Below, piece by piece: positions 11,540-25,146 of a DNA stretch of 64,000 bases. The notes beneath the pieces are model-generated. The model worked only from the letters and a program-made list of their open reading frames with translations, did not search any database and was not told where the DNA came from. Source of the stretch: Chamaelirium japonicum. Taxonomy: Eukaryota; Streptophyta; Magnoliopsida; Liliales; Melanthiaceae. Each line of letters opens with the position of its first letter. Positions within the stretch are counted from its first letter, which is position 1. Location of the stretch: contig CANTAL010000146.1 of assembly GCA_947650365.1 (NCBI GenBank), positions 558,001 to 622,000 on the forward strand, written 5' to 3'. The position numbers and the translations under genes are program-made.

Positions 11540-12952
11540 ATTCTAATTCATTCGTACGTTCAATTCTAATTCATTAGCACGATCCATGCTAATTCATTCG
11601 TTCGATCAATTCTAATTCATTAGCACGATCCATTCTAATTCATTCGTATGATCCATTCTAATTTTTTCGCACGATCCATTCCAATTCATTCATAGGATCC
11701 ATTCTAATTCATTCATACGATCTATTCTAATTCTTTCGCACAAATGTATCCATTCTAATTCATTCGCACGAATGTATCCATTCTAATTCATTCGTACGAT
11801 CCATTCTAATTCATTCGTATGATCCATTCTAATTCATTCATACGATCTATTCTAATTCATTCATACAATCCATTCTAATTCTTTCACACGATCCATTCTA
11901 ATTCATTCGTACGATCCATTCTAATTCATTCGCACAATCCATTCTATTTCATTCGTACGATCCATTCTTACTCATTCATATGATCCATTCTAATTCATTC
12001 GCACGATCCATTCTAATTCATTCGTACGATCCATTCTAATTCATTCATACAATCCATTCTAATTCATTCGTACGATCCATTCTAATTCCTTCGTACGATC
12101 CATTCTAATTCATTCGTACGATCCATTCTAATTCATTCGTACAATCTAATCTAATTCATTCATACAATCCATTCTAATTCATTCGCACGATCCATTCTAA
12201 TTCATTCATACGATCCATTCTATTCGAATGGATCATGCGATCCATTCGAATTCATTCGCACAATCCATTCTAATTCATTCATATGATCCATTCTAATTCA
12301 TTCGTCCGATCCATTCTAATTCATTCGCACGAATGTATCCATTCTAATTCATTCGTACGATCCATTCTAATTCATTCGTAAGATCCATTCTAATTCATTC
12401 GTACGATCCATTCTAATTCATTCGTACGATCTATTCTAATTCATTCGCACGAATGTATCCATTCTAATTCATTCATACGATCCATTCTACTTCATTCGTA
12501 CTATCTGTTCTAATTCACTCATACGATCCATTCTAATTCATTCGCACGATCCATTCTAATTCATTCGTACGATCCATTCTAGTTCATTCGTACGATCCAT
12601 TCTAATTCATTCGTATGATCCATTCTAATTAATTGGTATGATCCATTCTAATTCATTCGTACGATCCATTCTAATTCATTCATACAATCCATTCTAATTC
12701 ATTCGCACGAATGTATCCATTCTAATTAATTCGTACGATCCATTCTAATTCATTCGTATGATCTATTCTTATTCATTCGCACAATCCAGTCTAATTGATT
12801 CGCACGATCCATTCTAATTCATTCGCACGAATGTATCCATTATAATTCATTCGTACGATCCATTCTAATTCATTAATATGATCCATTCTAATTCATTCGT
12901 ACGATCCATTCTAATTCATATGCATAAAGGTATCCATTCTAATTCATTCGCA
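11491..12952 (-). repeat. R block with the 13-bp-stem hairpin
   Basis: Starts with the y flank and ends with CATATGCATAAAGG just before the F switch GCACGAAAGAATTAG. That exit (class F) recurs at 21092, 36911 and 52718. Confidence 0.92.
12222..12251. repeat. 30-bp hairpin, copy 1
   Basis: Stem ATTCGAATGGATC, loop ATGC, then the exact complementary stem, i.e. less than one F unit inserted in R sequence. It is followed by the GAATTCATTCGCAC part of the cassette loop. Confidence 0.92.
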
Positions 12953-13687
12953 CGAAAGAATTAGAATGGATTGTATGAAAGAATTAGAATGGATCGTGCG
13001 AATGAATTAGAATGGATCGTACGAAGGAATTAGAATGGATCGTAGGAAGGAATTAGAATGGATCGTACGAATGAGTAAGAATGGATCGTACGAATGAATT
13101 ATAATGGATTGTACGAATAAATTAGAATGGATACATTCATCCGAATGAATTAGAATGGATCATACGAATGAGTAAGAATGGATCGTACGAATGAAATAGA
13201 ATAGATTGTACGAATGAATTAGAATGGATCGTGCGAATGAATTAGAATGGATCGTACGAATGAATTAGAATGCATCGTACGAATGAATTAGAATGGATCG
13301 TGCGAATGAATTAGAATGGATCATATTAATGAATTAGAATGGATCGTACGAATGAATTAGAATGGATACATTCGTGCGAATGAATTAGACTAGATCGTGC
13401 GAATCCATTAGACTGGATCGTGCGAATGAATAAGAATGGATCATACGAATGAATTAGAATGGATCGTACGGATTAATTAGAATGGATACATTCGTGCGAA
13501 TGAATTAGAATGGATTGTATGAATAAATTAGAATGGATCGTACGAATGAATTAGAATGGATCATACGAATTAATTAGAATGGATCGTACGAATGAATTAG
13601 AATGGATCGAACGAATGAACTAGAATGGATACATTCGTGCGAATGAATTAGAATGGATCGTACGAATGAATTAGAATGGATCGTACG
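12953..13687 (+). repeat. F block
   Basis: Begins GAAAGAATTAG and carries GAGTAAG, GAATGCATCG, GGATCATATTAATG and GACTGGATCG units in an order repeated at 21.1, 36.9 and 52.7 kb. It exits to R at GATCGTACGATTCATTC, as at 21895, 37737 and 53457. Confidence 0.93.
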
Positions 13688-16089
13688 ATTCATTCTAATT
13701 CATTCGTACGATCCATTCTAATACATTCGTACGATTCATGCTAATTCATTCGAACGATCCATTCTAATTCATTCGTACGATCCATTCTTATTCATTCATA
13801 CGATCCATTCTAATTCATTCGCACAGTCCATTCTAATTCATTCGTACAATCCATTCTAATTCATTCGTATGATCCATTCTAACTCATTCAGTGGATCCAT
13901 TCTAATTCATTCGTACGATCCATTCTAATTCATTCCCACGATCCATTCTAATTTATTCGTACGATCCATTCTAATTCATTCGTACGATCTATTCTAATTC
14001 ATTCGCACGAATGTAACCATTCTAATTCATTCATACGATTCATTCTAATTCATTCGTATGAGCTATTCTAATTCATTCGTACGATCCATTCTAATTCATT
14101 CGTACGATCCATTGTAATTCATTCATACAATCCATTTAGATTCATTCGCACAATTGTATCCATTCAAATTCATTCGTACGATCCAGTCTAATTCATTCGT
14201 ACGATCCATTCTAATTCATTCGCACGAATATATCCATTCTAATTCTTTCGTACGATGCATTCTAATTCATTCGTACGATCCATTCTAATTCATTCGTACG
14301 ATCCATTCTAATTCATTCGCACGAATGTATCCATTCTAATTCATTCGTACAATCCATTCTATTTCATTCGTACGATCCATTCTTACTCATTCGTACGATC
14401 CATTCTAATTCATTCGTATGATCCATTCTAATTCATTCGTACGATCCATTCTAATTCATTCGCACGATCCATTCTAATTCATTCATATGATCCATTCTAA
14501 TTCATTCATATAATCCATTCTAATCCTTTCACACGATCCATTCTAATTCATTCGTACGATCCATTCTAATTCATTCGTACAATCCATTCTATTTCATTCG
14601 TACGATCCATTCTTACTCATTCGTATGATCCATTCTAATTCATTCGTATGATCCATTCTAATTCATTCGTACGATCCATTCTAATTCATTCGTACTATCC
14701 ATTCTAATTCATTCGCACGATCCATTCTAATTCATTTATAGGATCCATTCTAATTCATTTATACGATCTATTCTAATTCTTTCTCACGAATGTATCCATT
14801 CTAATTCATTCGCACGAATGTATCCATTCTAATTCATTCGTACGATCCATTCTAATTCATTCGTACGATCCATTCTAATTCATTCGTACGATCCATTCAA
14901 ATTCATTCGCACGATCCATTCTAATTCATTCGTACAATCCATTCTATTTCATTCGTACGATCCATTCTTACTCATTCGTATGATCCATTCTAATTCATTC
15001 ACACGAATATATCCATTCTAATCCATTCGTACGATCCATTCTAATCCATTCGTACGATCCATTCTAATTCATTCGAATGAATGTAACCATTCTAATTCAT
15101 TCATTTGATCCATTCTAATTCATTCGTACGATCCATTCTAATTCATTCGTCCGATCCATTCTAATTCATTCGCACGAATGTATCCATTCTAAACCATACA
15201 TACGATCCATTCTAATTTATTCGTACGATCCATTCTAATTCATTCGTAAGATCCATTCTAATTCATTCATACGATCCATTCTAATTCATTCGTACGATCC
15301 ATTCTAATTCATTCGTAAGATCCATTCTAATTCATTCGTACGATCCATTCTAATTCATTCATACGATCCATTCTAATTCATTCGCACGAATGTATCCATT
15401 CTAGTTCATTCGTACGATCCATTCTAATTCATTCGTACGATCCATTCTAATTCATTCGCACGATCCATTCTAATTCATTCGTACGATCCATTCTAATTCA
15501 TTCATACGATCCATTCTAATTCATTCGTACGATCCATTCTAATTTATTCATACGATCCATGCTAATTCATTCGTTCGATCAATTCGAATTCATTAGCACG
15601 ATCCATTCTAATTCATTCGTACGATCCATTCTAATTCATTCGCACGATCCATTCTAATTCATTCATAGGATCCATTCTAATTCATTCATACGATCTATTC
15701 TAATTCTTTCGCACGAATGTATCCATTCTAATTCATTCGCATGAATGTATCCATTCTAATTCATTCGTACGATCCATTCTAATTCATTCGTACGATCCAT
15801 TCTAATTCATTCGCACAATCTATTCTAATTCATTCATACGATCCATTCTAATTCATTCGCACGAATGTATCCATTCGAATTCATTCATACGATCCATTCT
15901 ACTTTATTCGTACGATCCATTCTAATTCATTCGCATGAATGTAACCATTCTAATTCATTCATTTGATCCATTCTAATTCATTCGTACGATCCATTCTAAT
16001 TCATTCGTCCGATCCATTCTTACTCATTCGTATGATCAATTCTAATTCATTCGCAAGAATGTATCCATTCTAATTCATTCGTACAATCC
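13688..16089 (-). repeat. R block
   Basis: Carries TTCAGTGGATCC, CATTCCCACG, GTAACCATTC and CCATTTAGATTC units in an order shared with 21.9-24.1 and 37.7-39.7 kb. It ends at the recurrent joint ATCCTGAATTAG. Near the end (15.9-16.1 kb) it differs from those relatives. Confidence 0.92.
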
Positions 16090-16177
16090 TGAATTAGAAT
16101 GGATCGTACGAATGAATTAGAATGGATACCTTTGTGCATATGAATTAGAATGGATCGTACGAATGAAATAGAATGAA
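16090..16177 (+). repeat. F island between the ATCCTGAATTAG joint and a half cassette
   Basis: Under four units, including CCTTTGTGCATATG. The islands at 24119 and 39731 have the same entry and exit but lack that unit, while those at 31710 and 47471 share the entry and the unit but leave by another exit. A recombinant origin is likely. Confidence 0.88.
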
Positions 16178-16281
16178 TTCGTACGATCCATTAGAATTCA
16201 TTCGCACGATCCATTCTAATTCATTCATACGATCCATTCTAATTCATTCATACAATCCATTCTAATTCTTTCACACGATCC
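16176..16281. repeat. Half cassette: reversed loop plus right arm
   Basis: The reverse-oriented 59-bp loop (AATTCGTACGATCC onward, with CCATTAGAATTC in place of CCATTCGAATTC) is joined to a right arm, but the left arm is missing and GAAATAGAATG stands in its place. Downstream comes the reverse complement of the x flank (GTAGGATCC, ATTCTATTTC, ACTCATTCG). Confidence 0.85.
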
Positions 16282-17163
16282 ATTCTAATTCATTCGTAGG
16301 ATCCATTCTAATTCATTCGTATAATCTATTCTATTTCATTCGTACGATCCATTATTACTCATTCGTATGATCCATTCTAATTTATTCGTACGATCCATTC
16401 TAATTCATTCGTACGATCCATTCTAATTCATTCGTACGATCCATTCTAATTCATTCGTCCGATCCATTCTAATTCATTCGCACGAATGTATCTATTCTAA
16501 TTCATTCGTATGATCCATTCTAATTCATTCGTACGATCCATTCTAATTCATTCGTACGATCCATACTAATTCATTCGCACGAATGTATCCATTCTAGTTC
16601 ATTCGTACGATCCATTCTAATTCATTCGTACGATCCATTCTAATTCATTCGCACGATCCATTCTAATTCATTCGTACGATCCATTCTATTTCATTAATAC
16701 GATCCATTCTAATTCATTCGTACGATCCATTCTAATTCATTCGCACAAATGTATCCATTCTAATTCATTCGTACGATCCATTCTAATTCATTCGTACGAT
16801 CCATTCTAATTCATTCGCACGAATGTATCCATTCTAATTCATTCGTACGATCCATTCTAATTCATTCGTATGATCCATTCTAATTAATTTGTATGATCCA
16901 TTCTAATTCATTCATATGATCAATTCTAGTTCATTCGTTCGATCCATTCTAATTCATTCGTACGATCCATTCTAATTCATTCGCACGATCCATTCTAATT
17001 CATTCATACAATCCATTCTAATTCTTTCACACGATCCGTTCTAATTCATTCGTACGATCCATTCTAATTCATTCGTGCAATCCATTCTATTTCATTCGTA
17101 CGATCCATTCTTACTCATTCGTACGATCCATTCTAATTCATTCACACGAATGTATCCATTCGT
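16178..17163 (-). repeat. R block
   Basis: Follows the half cassette with a reverse x flank. It contains CTAGTTC and GTGCAATCC units and leaves through ACACGAATGTATCCATTCG into F. Confidence 0.92.
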
Positions 17164-17170
17164 ACGAATG
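17157..17170. repeat. 14-bp perfect palindrome at an R-to-F switch
   Basis: CATTCGTACGAATG. The same joint, preceded by TTCACACGAATGTATC, is used near 25140, 40821 and 62610; the versions near 34091 and 49876 have lost the symmetry by substitution. Confidence 0.9.
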
Positions 17171-17934
17171 AATTAGAATAGATTGTACGAATGAATTAGA
17201 ATGGATCGTACGAATGAATTAGAATGGATCGTATGAATAAATTAGAATGGATCGTACGAATGAATTAGAATGGATCGTGCGAATGAATTAGAATGGATCG
17301 TACGAATGAATTAGAATGGATCGTACGAATGAACTAGAATGGATACATTCGTGCGAATGAATTAGAATGGATCGTACGAATGAATTAGAATGGATCGTAC
17401 GAATGAATTAGAATGGACCATACGAATGAGTAAGAATGGATCGTACGAATGAAATAGAATGGATTGTACGAATGAATTAGAATGGATCGTACGAATGAAT
17501 TAGAATGGATCGTGTGAAAGAATTAGAATGGATTGTATGAATGAATTAGAATGGATCATATGAATGAATTAGAATGGATCGTGCGAATGAATTCGAATGG
17601 ATCGTACGAATGAATTAGAATGGATCGTACGAATGAATTAGAATGGATACATTCGTGCGAATGAATTAGAATGGATACATTCGTGCGAAAGAATTAGAAT
17701 AGATCGTATGAATGAATTAGAATGGATCCTATGAATGAATTAGAATGGATCGTGCGAATGAATTAGAATGGATCGTACGAATGAATTAGAATGGATCGTG
17801 CTAATGAATTAGAATTGATCGAACGAATGAATTAGCTTGGATCGTGCTAATGAATTAGAATGGAATGTACGAATGAATTAGAATGGATCGTGTGAAAGAA
17901 TTAGAATGGATTGTATGAATGAATTAGAATGAAT
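17164..17934 (+). repeat. F block
   Basis: Begins GAATGAATTAGAATAGATTG. It contains an open half cassette (17507) and then the reverse complement of the y flank (GTGCTAATG, GATCGAACG, TTAGCTTGG, GGAATGTACG) leading into cassette B1. Confidence 0.93.
17507..17612 (+). repeat. Open half cassette: left arm plus loop, no fold-back
   Basis: Matches the A cassettes from GGATCGTGTGAAAG through GAATTCGAATGG and GTACGAAT, but the array then continues in F orientation. The same open form lies near 25490 and 41171. It could be the precursor of the fold-back or a product of recombination. Confidence 0.85.
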
Positions 17935-18037
17935 TCGTATGATCCATTCGAATTCATTCGCACGATCCATTCTAATTCATTCATACGATCCATTCTAATT
18001 CATTCATACAATCCAATCTAATTCTTTCACACGATCC
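17885..18037. repeat. Fold-back cassette, loop orientation B (B1)
   Basis: Same 47-bp arms and 153-bp length as the A forms, but the 59-bp loop is the reverse complement of the A loop with one difference (GTATG for GTACG). The left flank is the reverse complement of the A right flank (y). The right flank does not match x. Confidence 0.93.
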
Positions 18038-19403
18038 ATTCTAATTTATTCGTACGATCCATTCTAAGTCATTCGTAAGATCTATTCTAATTCATTCGTA
18101 CGATCCATTCTAATTCATTCGTACGATCCATTCTAATTCATTCGTAAGATCCATTCTAATTCATTCGTAAATTCATTCGTACGATCCATTCTAATTCATT
18201 CGCACGAATGTATCCATTCTAGTTCATTCGTACGATTCATTCGTACGATCCATTCTAATTCATTCGTACGATCCATTCTAATTCATTCGCATGATCCATT
18301 CTAATTCATTCGTACGATCCATTTTAATTCATTCATACGATCCATTCTAATTCATTCGTACGATCCATTCTAATTCATTCGCACAAATGTATCCATTCTA
18401 ATTCATTCGTACGATCCATTCTAATTCATTCGCACGATCCATTATAATTCATTCGTACGATCCATTCTAATTCATTCGTACGATCCATTCTAATTCATTC
18501 GCACGATCCATTCTAATTCATTCGTACGATCCATTCAAATTCATTCGCACGATCCATTCTAATTCATTCGTACAATCCATTCTATTTCATTCGTACGATC
18601 CATTCTTACTCATTCGTACGATCCATTCTAATTCATTCGCACGAATGTATCCATTCTAGTTCATTCGTACGATTCATTCGTACGATCCATTCTAATTCAT
18701 TCGTACGATCCATTCTAATTCATTCGCACGATCCATTCTAATTCATTCGTACGATCCATTCTAATTCATTCATACGATCCATTCTAATTCATTCGTACGA
18801 TCCATTCTAATTCATTCGCACAAATGTATCCATTCTAATTCATTCGTACGATCCATTCTAATTCATTCGCACGATCCATTCTAATTCATTCGTACGATCC
18901 ATTCTAATTCATTCGCACGATCTGTTCTTATTCATTCGCACAATCCATTCAAATTCATTCGCACAAATGTATCCATTCTAATTCATTCGTACGATCCATT
19001 CTAATTCATTCGTATGATCCATTCTAATTCATTCGTATGATCCATTCTAATTAATTCGTATGATCCATTCTAATTCATTCGTACGATCCATTCTAATTCA
19101 TTCATACAATCCATTCTAATTCATTCGTACGTAATTCACTCATACGATGCATTCTAATACATTCATACGATCCATTCTAATTCATTTGCACGAATATATC
19201 CATTCTAATTCATTCGTACGATCCATTCTAATTCCTTCGTACGATCCATTCTAATTCATTCGTACGATCTATTCTAATTCATTCGTACGATCCATTCTAA
19301 TTCATTCGTACGATCCATTCTAATTCCTTCGTACGATCCATTTTAATTCATTCGTATGATCCATTCTAATTCATTCGTACAATCTATTCTAATTCATTCA
19401 TAC
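17935..19403 (-). repeat. R block
   Basis: Contains the 12-bp truncated unit GTAAATTCATTCGTAC, CTAGTTC with GATTCATTCG, GATCTGTTC and an irregular junction CGTACGTAATTCACTC near 19130 where part of a unit is lost. It shares order with 5.6-6.6, 26-27 and 41.7-42.7 kb. Confidence 0.92.
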
Positions 19404-19630
19404 GAATGGATACATTCGTGTGAATGAATTAGAATGGATCGTACGAATGAGTAAGAATGGATCGTACGAATGAAATAGAATGGATTGCACGAATGAATTA
19501 GAATGGATCGTACAAATGAATTAGAATGGATCGTGTGAAAGAATTAGAATGGATTGTATGAATGAATTAGAATGGATCGTATGAATGAATTAGAATGGAT
19601 CGTGCGAATGAATTCGAATGGATCGTACGA
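19404..19630 (+). repeat. F block leading into A4
   Basis: Starts GGATACATTCGTGTG and has GAATGGATTGCACG, the same left-flank version as 6600-6740 and unlike the x flank of A3, although the cassette downstream is otherwise equivalent. The start of the second 8-kb copy therefore lies near the cassette. Confidence 0.9.
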
Positions 19631-19680
19631 ATTCATTCTAATTCATTCATACAATCCATTCTAATTATTTCACACGATCC
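19528..19680. repeat. Fold-back cassette, loop orientation A (A4)
   Basis: Full length, A loop, right flank y. One change in the right arm (AATTATTTCACAC). Its left flank is the TTGCACG version of x. Confidence 0.92.
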
Positions 19681-21093
19681 ATTCTAATTCATTCGTACGT
19701 TCCATTCTAATTCATTAGCACGATCCATGCTAATTCATTCGTTCGATCAATTCTAATTCATTAGCACGATCCATTCTAATTCATTTGTATGATCCATTCT
19801 AATTTATTCGCACGATCCATTCTAATTCATTCATAGGACTCATTCTAATTCATTTATACGATCTATTGTAATTCTTTCGCACGAATGTATCCATTCTAAT
19901 TCATTCGCACGAATGTATCCATTCTAATTCATTCGTACGATCCATTCTAATTCATTCGTATGATCCATTCTAATTCATTCATACGATCTATTCTAATTCA
20001 TTCATACAATCCATTCTAATTCTTTCACACGATCCATTCTAATTCATTCGTACGATCCATTCTAATTCATTCGCACAATCCATTCTATTTCATTCGTACG
20101 ATCCATTCTTACTCATTCGTTTGATCCATTCTAATTCATTCGCACGATCCATTCTAATTCATTCGTACGATCCATTCTAATTCATTCATACAATCCATTC
20201 TAATTCATTCGTACGATCCATTCTAATTCCTTCGTACGATCCATTCTAATTCATTCGTACGATCCATTCTAATTCATTCGTACAATCTATTCTAATTCAT
20301 TCATACAATCCATTCTAATTCATTCGCACGATCCATTCTAATTCATTCATACGATCCATTCTATTCGAATGGATCATGCGATCCATTCGAATTCATTCGC
20401 ACAATCCATTCTAATTCATTCATATGATCCATTCTAATTCATTCGTCCGATCCATTCTAATTCATTCGCACGAATGTATCCATTCTAATTCATTCGTACG
20501 ATCCATTCTAATTCATTCGTAAGATCCATTCTAATTCATTCGTACGATCCATTCTAATTCATTCGTACGATCTATTCTAATTCATTCGCACGAATGTATC
20601 CATTCTAATTCATTCATACGATCCATTCTACTTAATTCGTACTATCTGTTCAAATTCACTCATACGATCCATTCTAATTCATTCGCACGATCCATTCTAA
20701 TTCATTCGTACGATCCATTCTAGTTTATTCGTACGATCCATTCTAATCCATTCGTATGATCCTTTCTAATTAATTCGTATGATCCATTCTAATTCATTCG
20801 TACAGTCCATTCTAATTCATTCATACAATCCATTCTAATTCATTCGCACGAATGTATCCATTCTAATTAATTCGTACGATCCATTCTAATTCATTCGTAT
20901 GATCTATTCTTATTCATTCGCACAATCCAGTCTAATTGATTCGCACGATCCATTCTAATTCATTCGCACGAATGTATCCATTATAATTCATTCGTACGAT
21001 CCATTCTAATTCATTAATATGATCCATTCTAATTCATTCATACGATCCATTCAAATTCATATGCACAAAGGTATCCATTCTAATTCATTCGCA
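19631..21093 (-). repeat. R block with hairpin copy 2
   Basis: Repeats 11491-12952 at 8,141 bp offset. It ends with CATATGCACAAAGG and the GCACGAAAGAATTAG switch. Its last ~90 bp is where homology with the 15.8-kb repeat starts. Confidence 0.92.
20363..20392. repeat. 30-bp hairpin, copy 2
   Basis: Identical in stem and loop (ATGC) to 12222-12251. Confidence 0.92.
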
Positions 21094-21897
21094 CGAAAGA
21101 ATTAGAATGGATTGTATGAAAGAATTAGAATGGATCGTGCGAATGAATTAGAATAGATCGTACGAAGGAATTAGAATGGATCGTACGAAGGAATTAGAAT
21201 GGATCGTACGAATGAGTAAGAATGGATCGTACGAATGAATTAGAATGGATCGTACGAATAAATTAGAATGGATCGTACGAATAAATTAGAATGGATACAT
21301 TCATCCGAATGAATTAGAATGGATCATACGAATGAGTATGAATGGATCGTACGAATGAAATAGAATAGATTGTACGAATGAATTAGAATGGATCGTGCGA
21401 ATGAATTAGAATGGATCATGCGAATGAATTAGAATGGATCGTACGAATGAATTAGAATGCATCGTACGAATGAATTAGAATGGATCGTGCAAATGAATTA
21501 GAATGGATCATATTATTGAATTAGAATGGATCGTACGAATGAATTAGAATGGATACATTCGTGCGAATGAATTAGACTGGATCGTGCGAATCCATTAGAC
21601 TGGATCGTGCGAATGAATAAGAATGGATCATACGAATGAATTAGAATGGATCGTACGAATTAATTAGAATGGATACATTCGTGCGAATGAATTAGAATGG
21701 ATTGTATGAATGAATTAGAATGGATCGTACGAATGAATTAGAATGGATCATACGAATAAATTAGAATGGATCGTACAAATGAATTAGAATGGATCGTACG
21801 AATGAACTAGAATGGATCGTACGAATGAACTAGAATGGATACATTCGTGCGAATGAATTAGAATGGATCGTACGAATGAATTAGAATGGATCGTACG
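21094..21897 (+). repeat. F block
   Basis: Copy of 12953-13687 with three extra units, including duplicated GAATAAATTAG and GAACTAG units. Same GAATGCATCG and GACTGGATCG marks. Confidence 0.93.
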
Positions 21898-24118
21898 ATT
21901 CATTCTAATTCATTTGTACGATCCATTCTAATACATTCGTACGATTCATGCTAATTCATTCGCACGATCCATTCTAATTCATTCGTACGATCCATTCTTA
22001 TTCATTCATACGATCCATTCTAATTCATTCGCACAATCTATTCTAATTCATTCGTACAATCCATTCTAATTCATTCGTATGATCCATTCTAACTCATTCA
22101 GTGGATCCATTCTAATTCATTCGTACGATCCATTCTAATTCATTCCCACGATCCATTCTAATTTATTCGTACGATCCATTCTAATTCATTCGTACGATCT
22201 ATTCTAATTCAATTGCACGAATGTAACCATTCTAATTCATTCATACGATTCATTCTAATTCATTCGTATGAGCTATTCTAATTCATTCGTACGATCCATT
22301 CTAATTCATTCGTACGATCCATTGTAATTCATTCATACAATCCATTTAGATTCATTCGCACAATTGTATCCATTCAAATTCGTTCGTACGATCCAGTCTA
22401 ATTCATTCGTACGGTCCATTCTAATTCATTCGCACGAATATATCCATTCTAATTCTTTCATATGATGCATTCTAATTTATTCGTACGATCCATTCTAATT
22501 CATTCGTACGATCCATTCTAATTCATTCGCACGAATGTATCCATTCTAATTCATTCGTATAATCCATTCTATTTCATTCATACGATCCATTCTTACTTAT
22601 TCGTATGATCCATTGTAATTCATTCATATGATCCATTCTAATTCATTCGTACGATCCATTCTAATTTATTCGCACGATCCATTCTAATTCATTCATATGA
22701 TCCATTCTAATTCATTCATACAATCCATTCTAATTCTTTCACACGATCCATTCTAATTCATTCGTACGATCCATTCTAATTCATTCGTACAATCCATTCT
22801 ATTTCATTCGTACGATCCATTCTTACTCATTCGTATGATCCATTCTAATTCATTCGTACGATCCATTCTAATTCATTCGTACGATCCATTCTAATTCATT
22901 CGCACGATCCATTCTAATTCATTCATAGGATCCATTCTAATTCATTCATAGGATCCATTCTAATTCATTCATAAGATCTATTCTAATTCTTTCTCACGAA
23001 TGTATCCATTCTAATTCATTCGCACGAATATATCCATTCTAATTCATTCGTACGATCCATTTTAATTCATTCGTACGATCCATTCTAATTCATTCGTACG
23101 ATCCATTCTAATTCATTCGTACGATCCATTCAAATTCATTCGCACGATCCATTCTAATTCATTCGTACAATCCATTCTATTTCATTCGTTCGATCCATTC
23201 TTACTCATTCGTATGATCCATTCTAATTCATTCGCACGAATGTATCCATTCTAATCCATTTGTACGATCCATTCGTACGATCCATTCTAATTCATTCGAA
23301 TGAATGTAACCATTCTAATTCATTCATTTGATCCATTCTAATTCATTCGTACGATCCATTCTAATTCATTCATCCGATCCATTCTAATTCATTCGCACGA
23401 ATGTATCCATTCTAAACCATTCATACGATCTATTCTAATTTATTCGTACGATCCATTCTAATTCATTCGTAAGATCCATTCTAATTCATTTGTACGATCC
23501 ATTCTAATTCATTCGTACGATCCATTCTAATTCATTCGTAAGATCCATTCTAATTCATTCGTACGATCCATTCTAATTCATTCGCACGATCCATTCTAAT
23601 TCATTCGCACGAATGTATCCATTCTAGTTCATTCGTACGATCCATTCTAATTCATTCGTACGATCCATTCTAATTCATTCGCACGATCCATTCTAATTCA
23701 TTTGTACGATCCATTCTAATTCATTCATACGATCCATTCTAATTCATTCGTACGATCCATTCTAATTCATTCATACGATCCATGCTAATTCATTCGTTCG
23801 ATCAATTATAATTCATTAGCACGATCCATTCTAATTCATTCGTACGATCCATTCTAATTCATTCGCACGATCCATTCTAATTCATTCATAGGATCCATTC
23901 TAATTCATTCATACGATCTATTCTAATTCTTTCGCACGAATGTATCCATTCTAATTCATTTGCACGAATGTATCCATTTTAATTCATTCGTACGATCCAT
24001 TCTAATTCATTCGTACGATCCATTCTAATTCATTCGCACAATCTTTTCTAATTCATTCATATGATCCATTCTAATTCATTCGCACGAATGTATCCATTCT
24101 TATCCATTCGTACGATCC
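21898..24118 (-). repeat. R block
   Basis: Relative of 13688-16089 and 37739-39730. It is 230 bp (10 units) longer than its 15.8-kb counterpart: copy 2 lacks the CCATTCAAATTC, ATTCTATTTC and GTAACCATTC stretch at about 23.1-23.35 kb. Confidence 0.93.
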
Positions 24119-24179
24119 TGAATTAGAATGGATCGTACGAATGAATTAGAATGGATCGTACGAATGAAATAGAATGAAT
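24119..24179 (+). repeat. F island
   Basis: Under three units between the ATCCTGAATTAG joint and a half cassette. It ends GAAATAGAATGAATTC. Confidence 0.9.
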
Positions 24180-24282
24180 TCGTACGATCCATTCGAATTC
24201 ATTCGCACGATCCATTCTAATTCATTCATACGATCCATTCTAATTCATTCATACAATCCATTCTAATTCTTTCACACGATCC
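24177..24282. repeat. Half cassette: reversed loop plus right arm
   Basis: Complete reversed 59-bp loop and 47-bp right arm with no left arm. It is followed by the reverse complement of x (GTAGGATCC, ACAATTTATTC, ATTCTATTTC, CTTACTC, TTCGGACGAATG). This is what the right part of an inverted A cassette should look like when cut inside the loop edge. Confidence 0.88.
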
Positions 24283-25146
24283 ATTCTAATTCATTCGTAG
24301 GATCCATTCTAATTCATTCGTACAATTTATTCTATTTCATTCGTACGATCCATTCTTACTCATTCGTATGATCCATTCTAATTTATTCGGACGAATGTAT
24401 CCATTCTAATTTATTCGTATGATCCATTCTAATTCATTCGTACGATCCATTCTAATTCATTCGTCCGATCCATTCTAATTCATTCGCACGAATGTATCCA
24501 TTCTAATTCATTCGTACGATCCATTCTAATTCATTCGTACGATCCATTCTAATTCATTCGTACGATCCATACTAATTCATTCGCACGAATGTATCCATTC
24601 TAGTTCATTCGTACGATCCATTCTAATTCATTCGTACGATCCATTCTAATTCATTTGCACGATCCATTCTAATTCATTCATACGATCCATTCTATTTCAT
24701 TCATACGATCCATTCTAATTCATTCGTACGATCCATTCGAATTCATTCGCACAAATGTATCCATTCTAATTCATTCGTACGATCCATTCTAATTCATTCG
24801 TACGATCCATTCTAATTCATTCGCACGAATGTATCCATTCTAATTCATTCGTACGATCCATTCTAATTAATTCGTATGATCTATTCTAATTCATTCGTAT
24901 GATCAATTCTAGTTCATTCGTTCTATCCATTCTAATTCATTCGTACGATCCATTCTAATTCATTCGCACGATCCATTCTAATTCATTCATCCAATCCATT
25001 CTAATTCTTTCACATGATCCGTTCTAATTCATTCGTACGATCCATTCTAATTCATTCGTGCAATCCATACTATTTCATTCGTACGATCCATTCTTACTCA
25101 TTCGTACGATCCATTCCAATTCATTCACACGAATGTATCCATTCGT
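24180..25146 (-). repeat. R block
   Basis: Counterpart of 16178-17163 and 39792-40827. It carries CTAGTTC and GTTCTATCC units and leaves by the CATTCGTACGAATG palindrome. Confidence 0.93.

Larger units (their letters stand above)
11410..19130. repeat. 8-kb segmental repeat, first copy
   Basis: Block switches here recur at 19.5-26.9 kb: offset 8,141 bp at 11481, 12222 and 12951, 8,210 bp at 13681, 8,029 bp at 16088, and 7,983 bp at 17158 and 17928. The order of orientations, hairpin and junction types is the same. Offset steps such as +69 and -46 are whole-monomer changes. The right edge is approximate. Confidence 0.82.
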
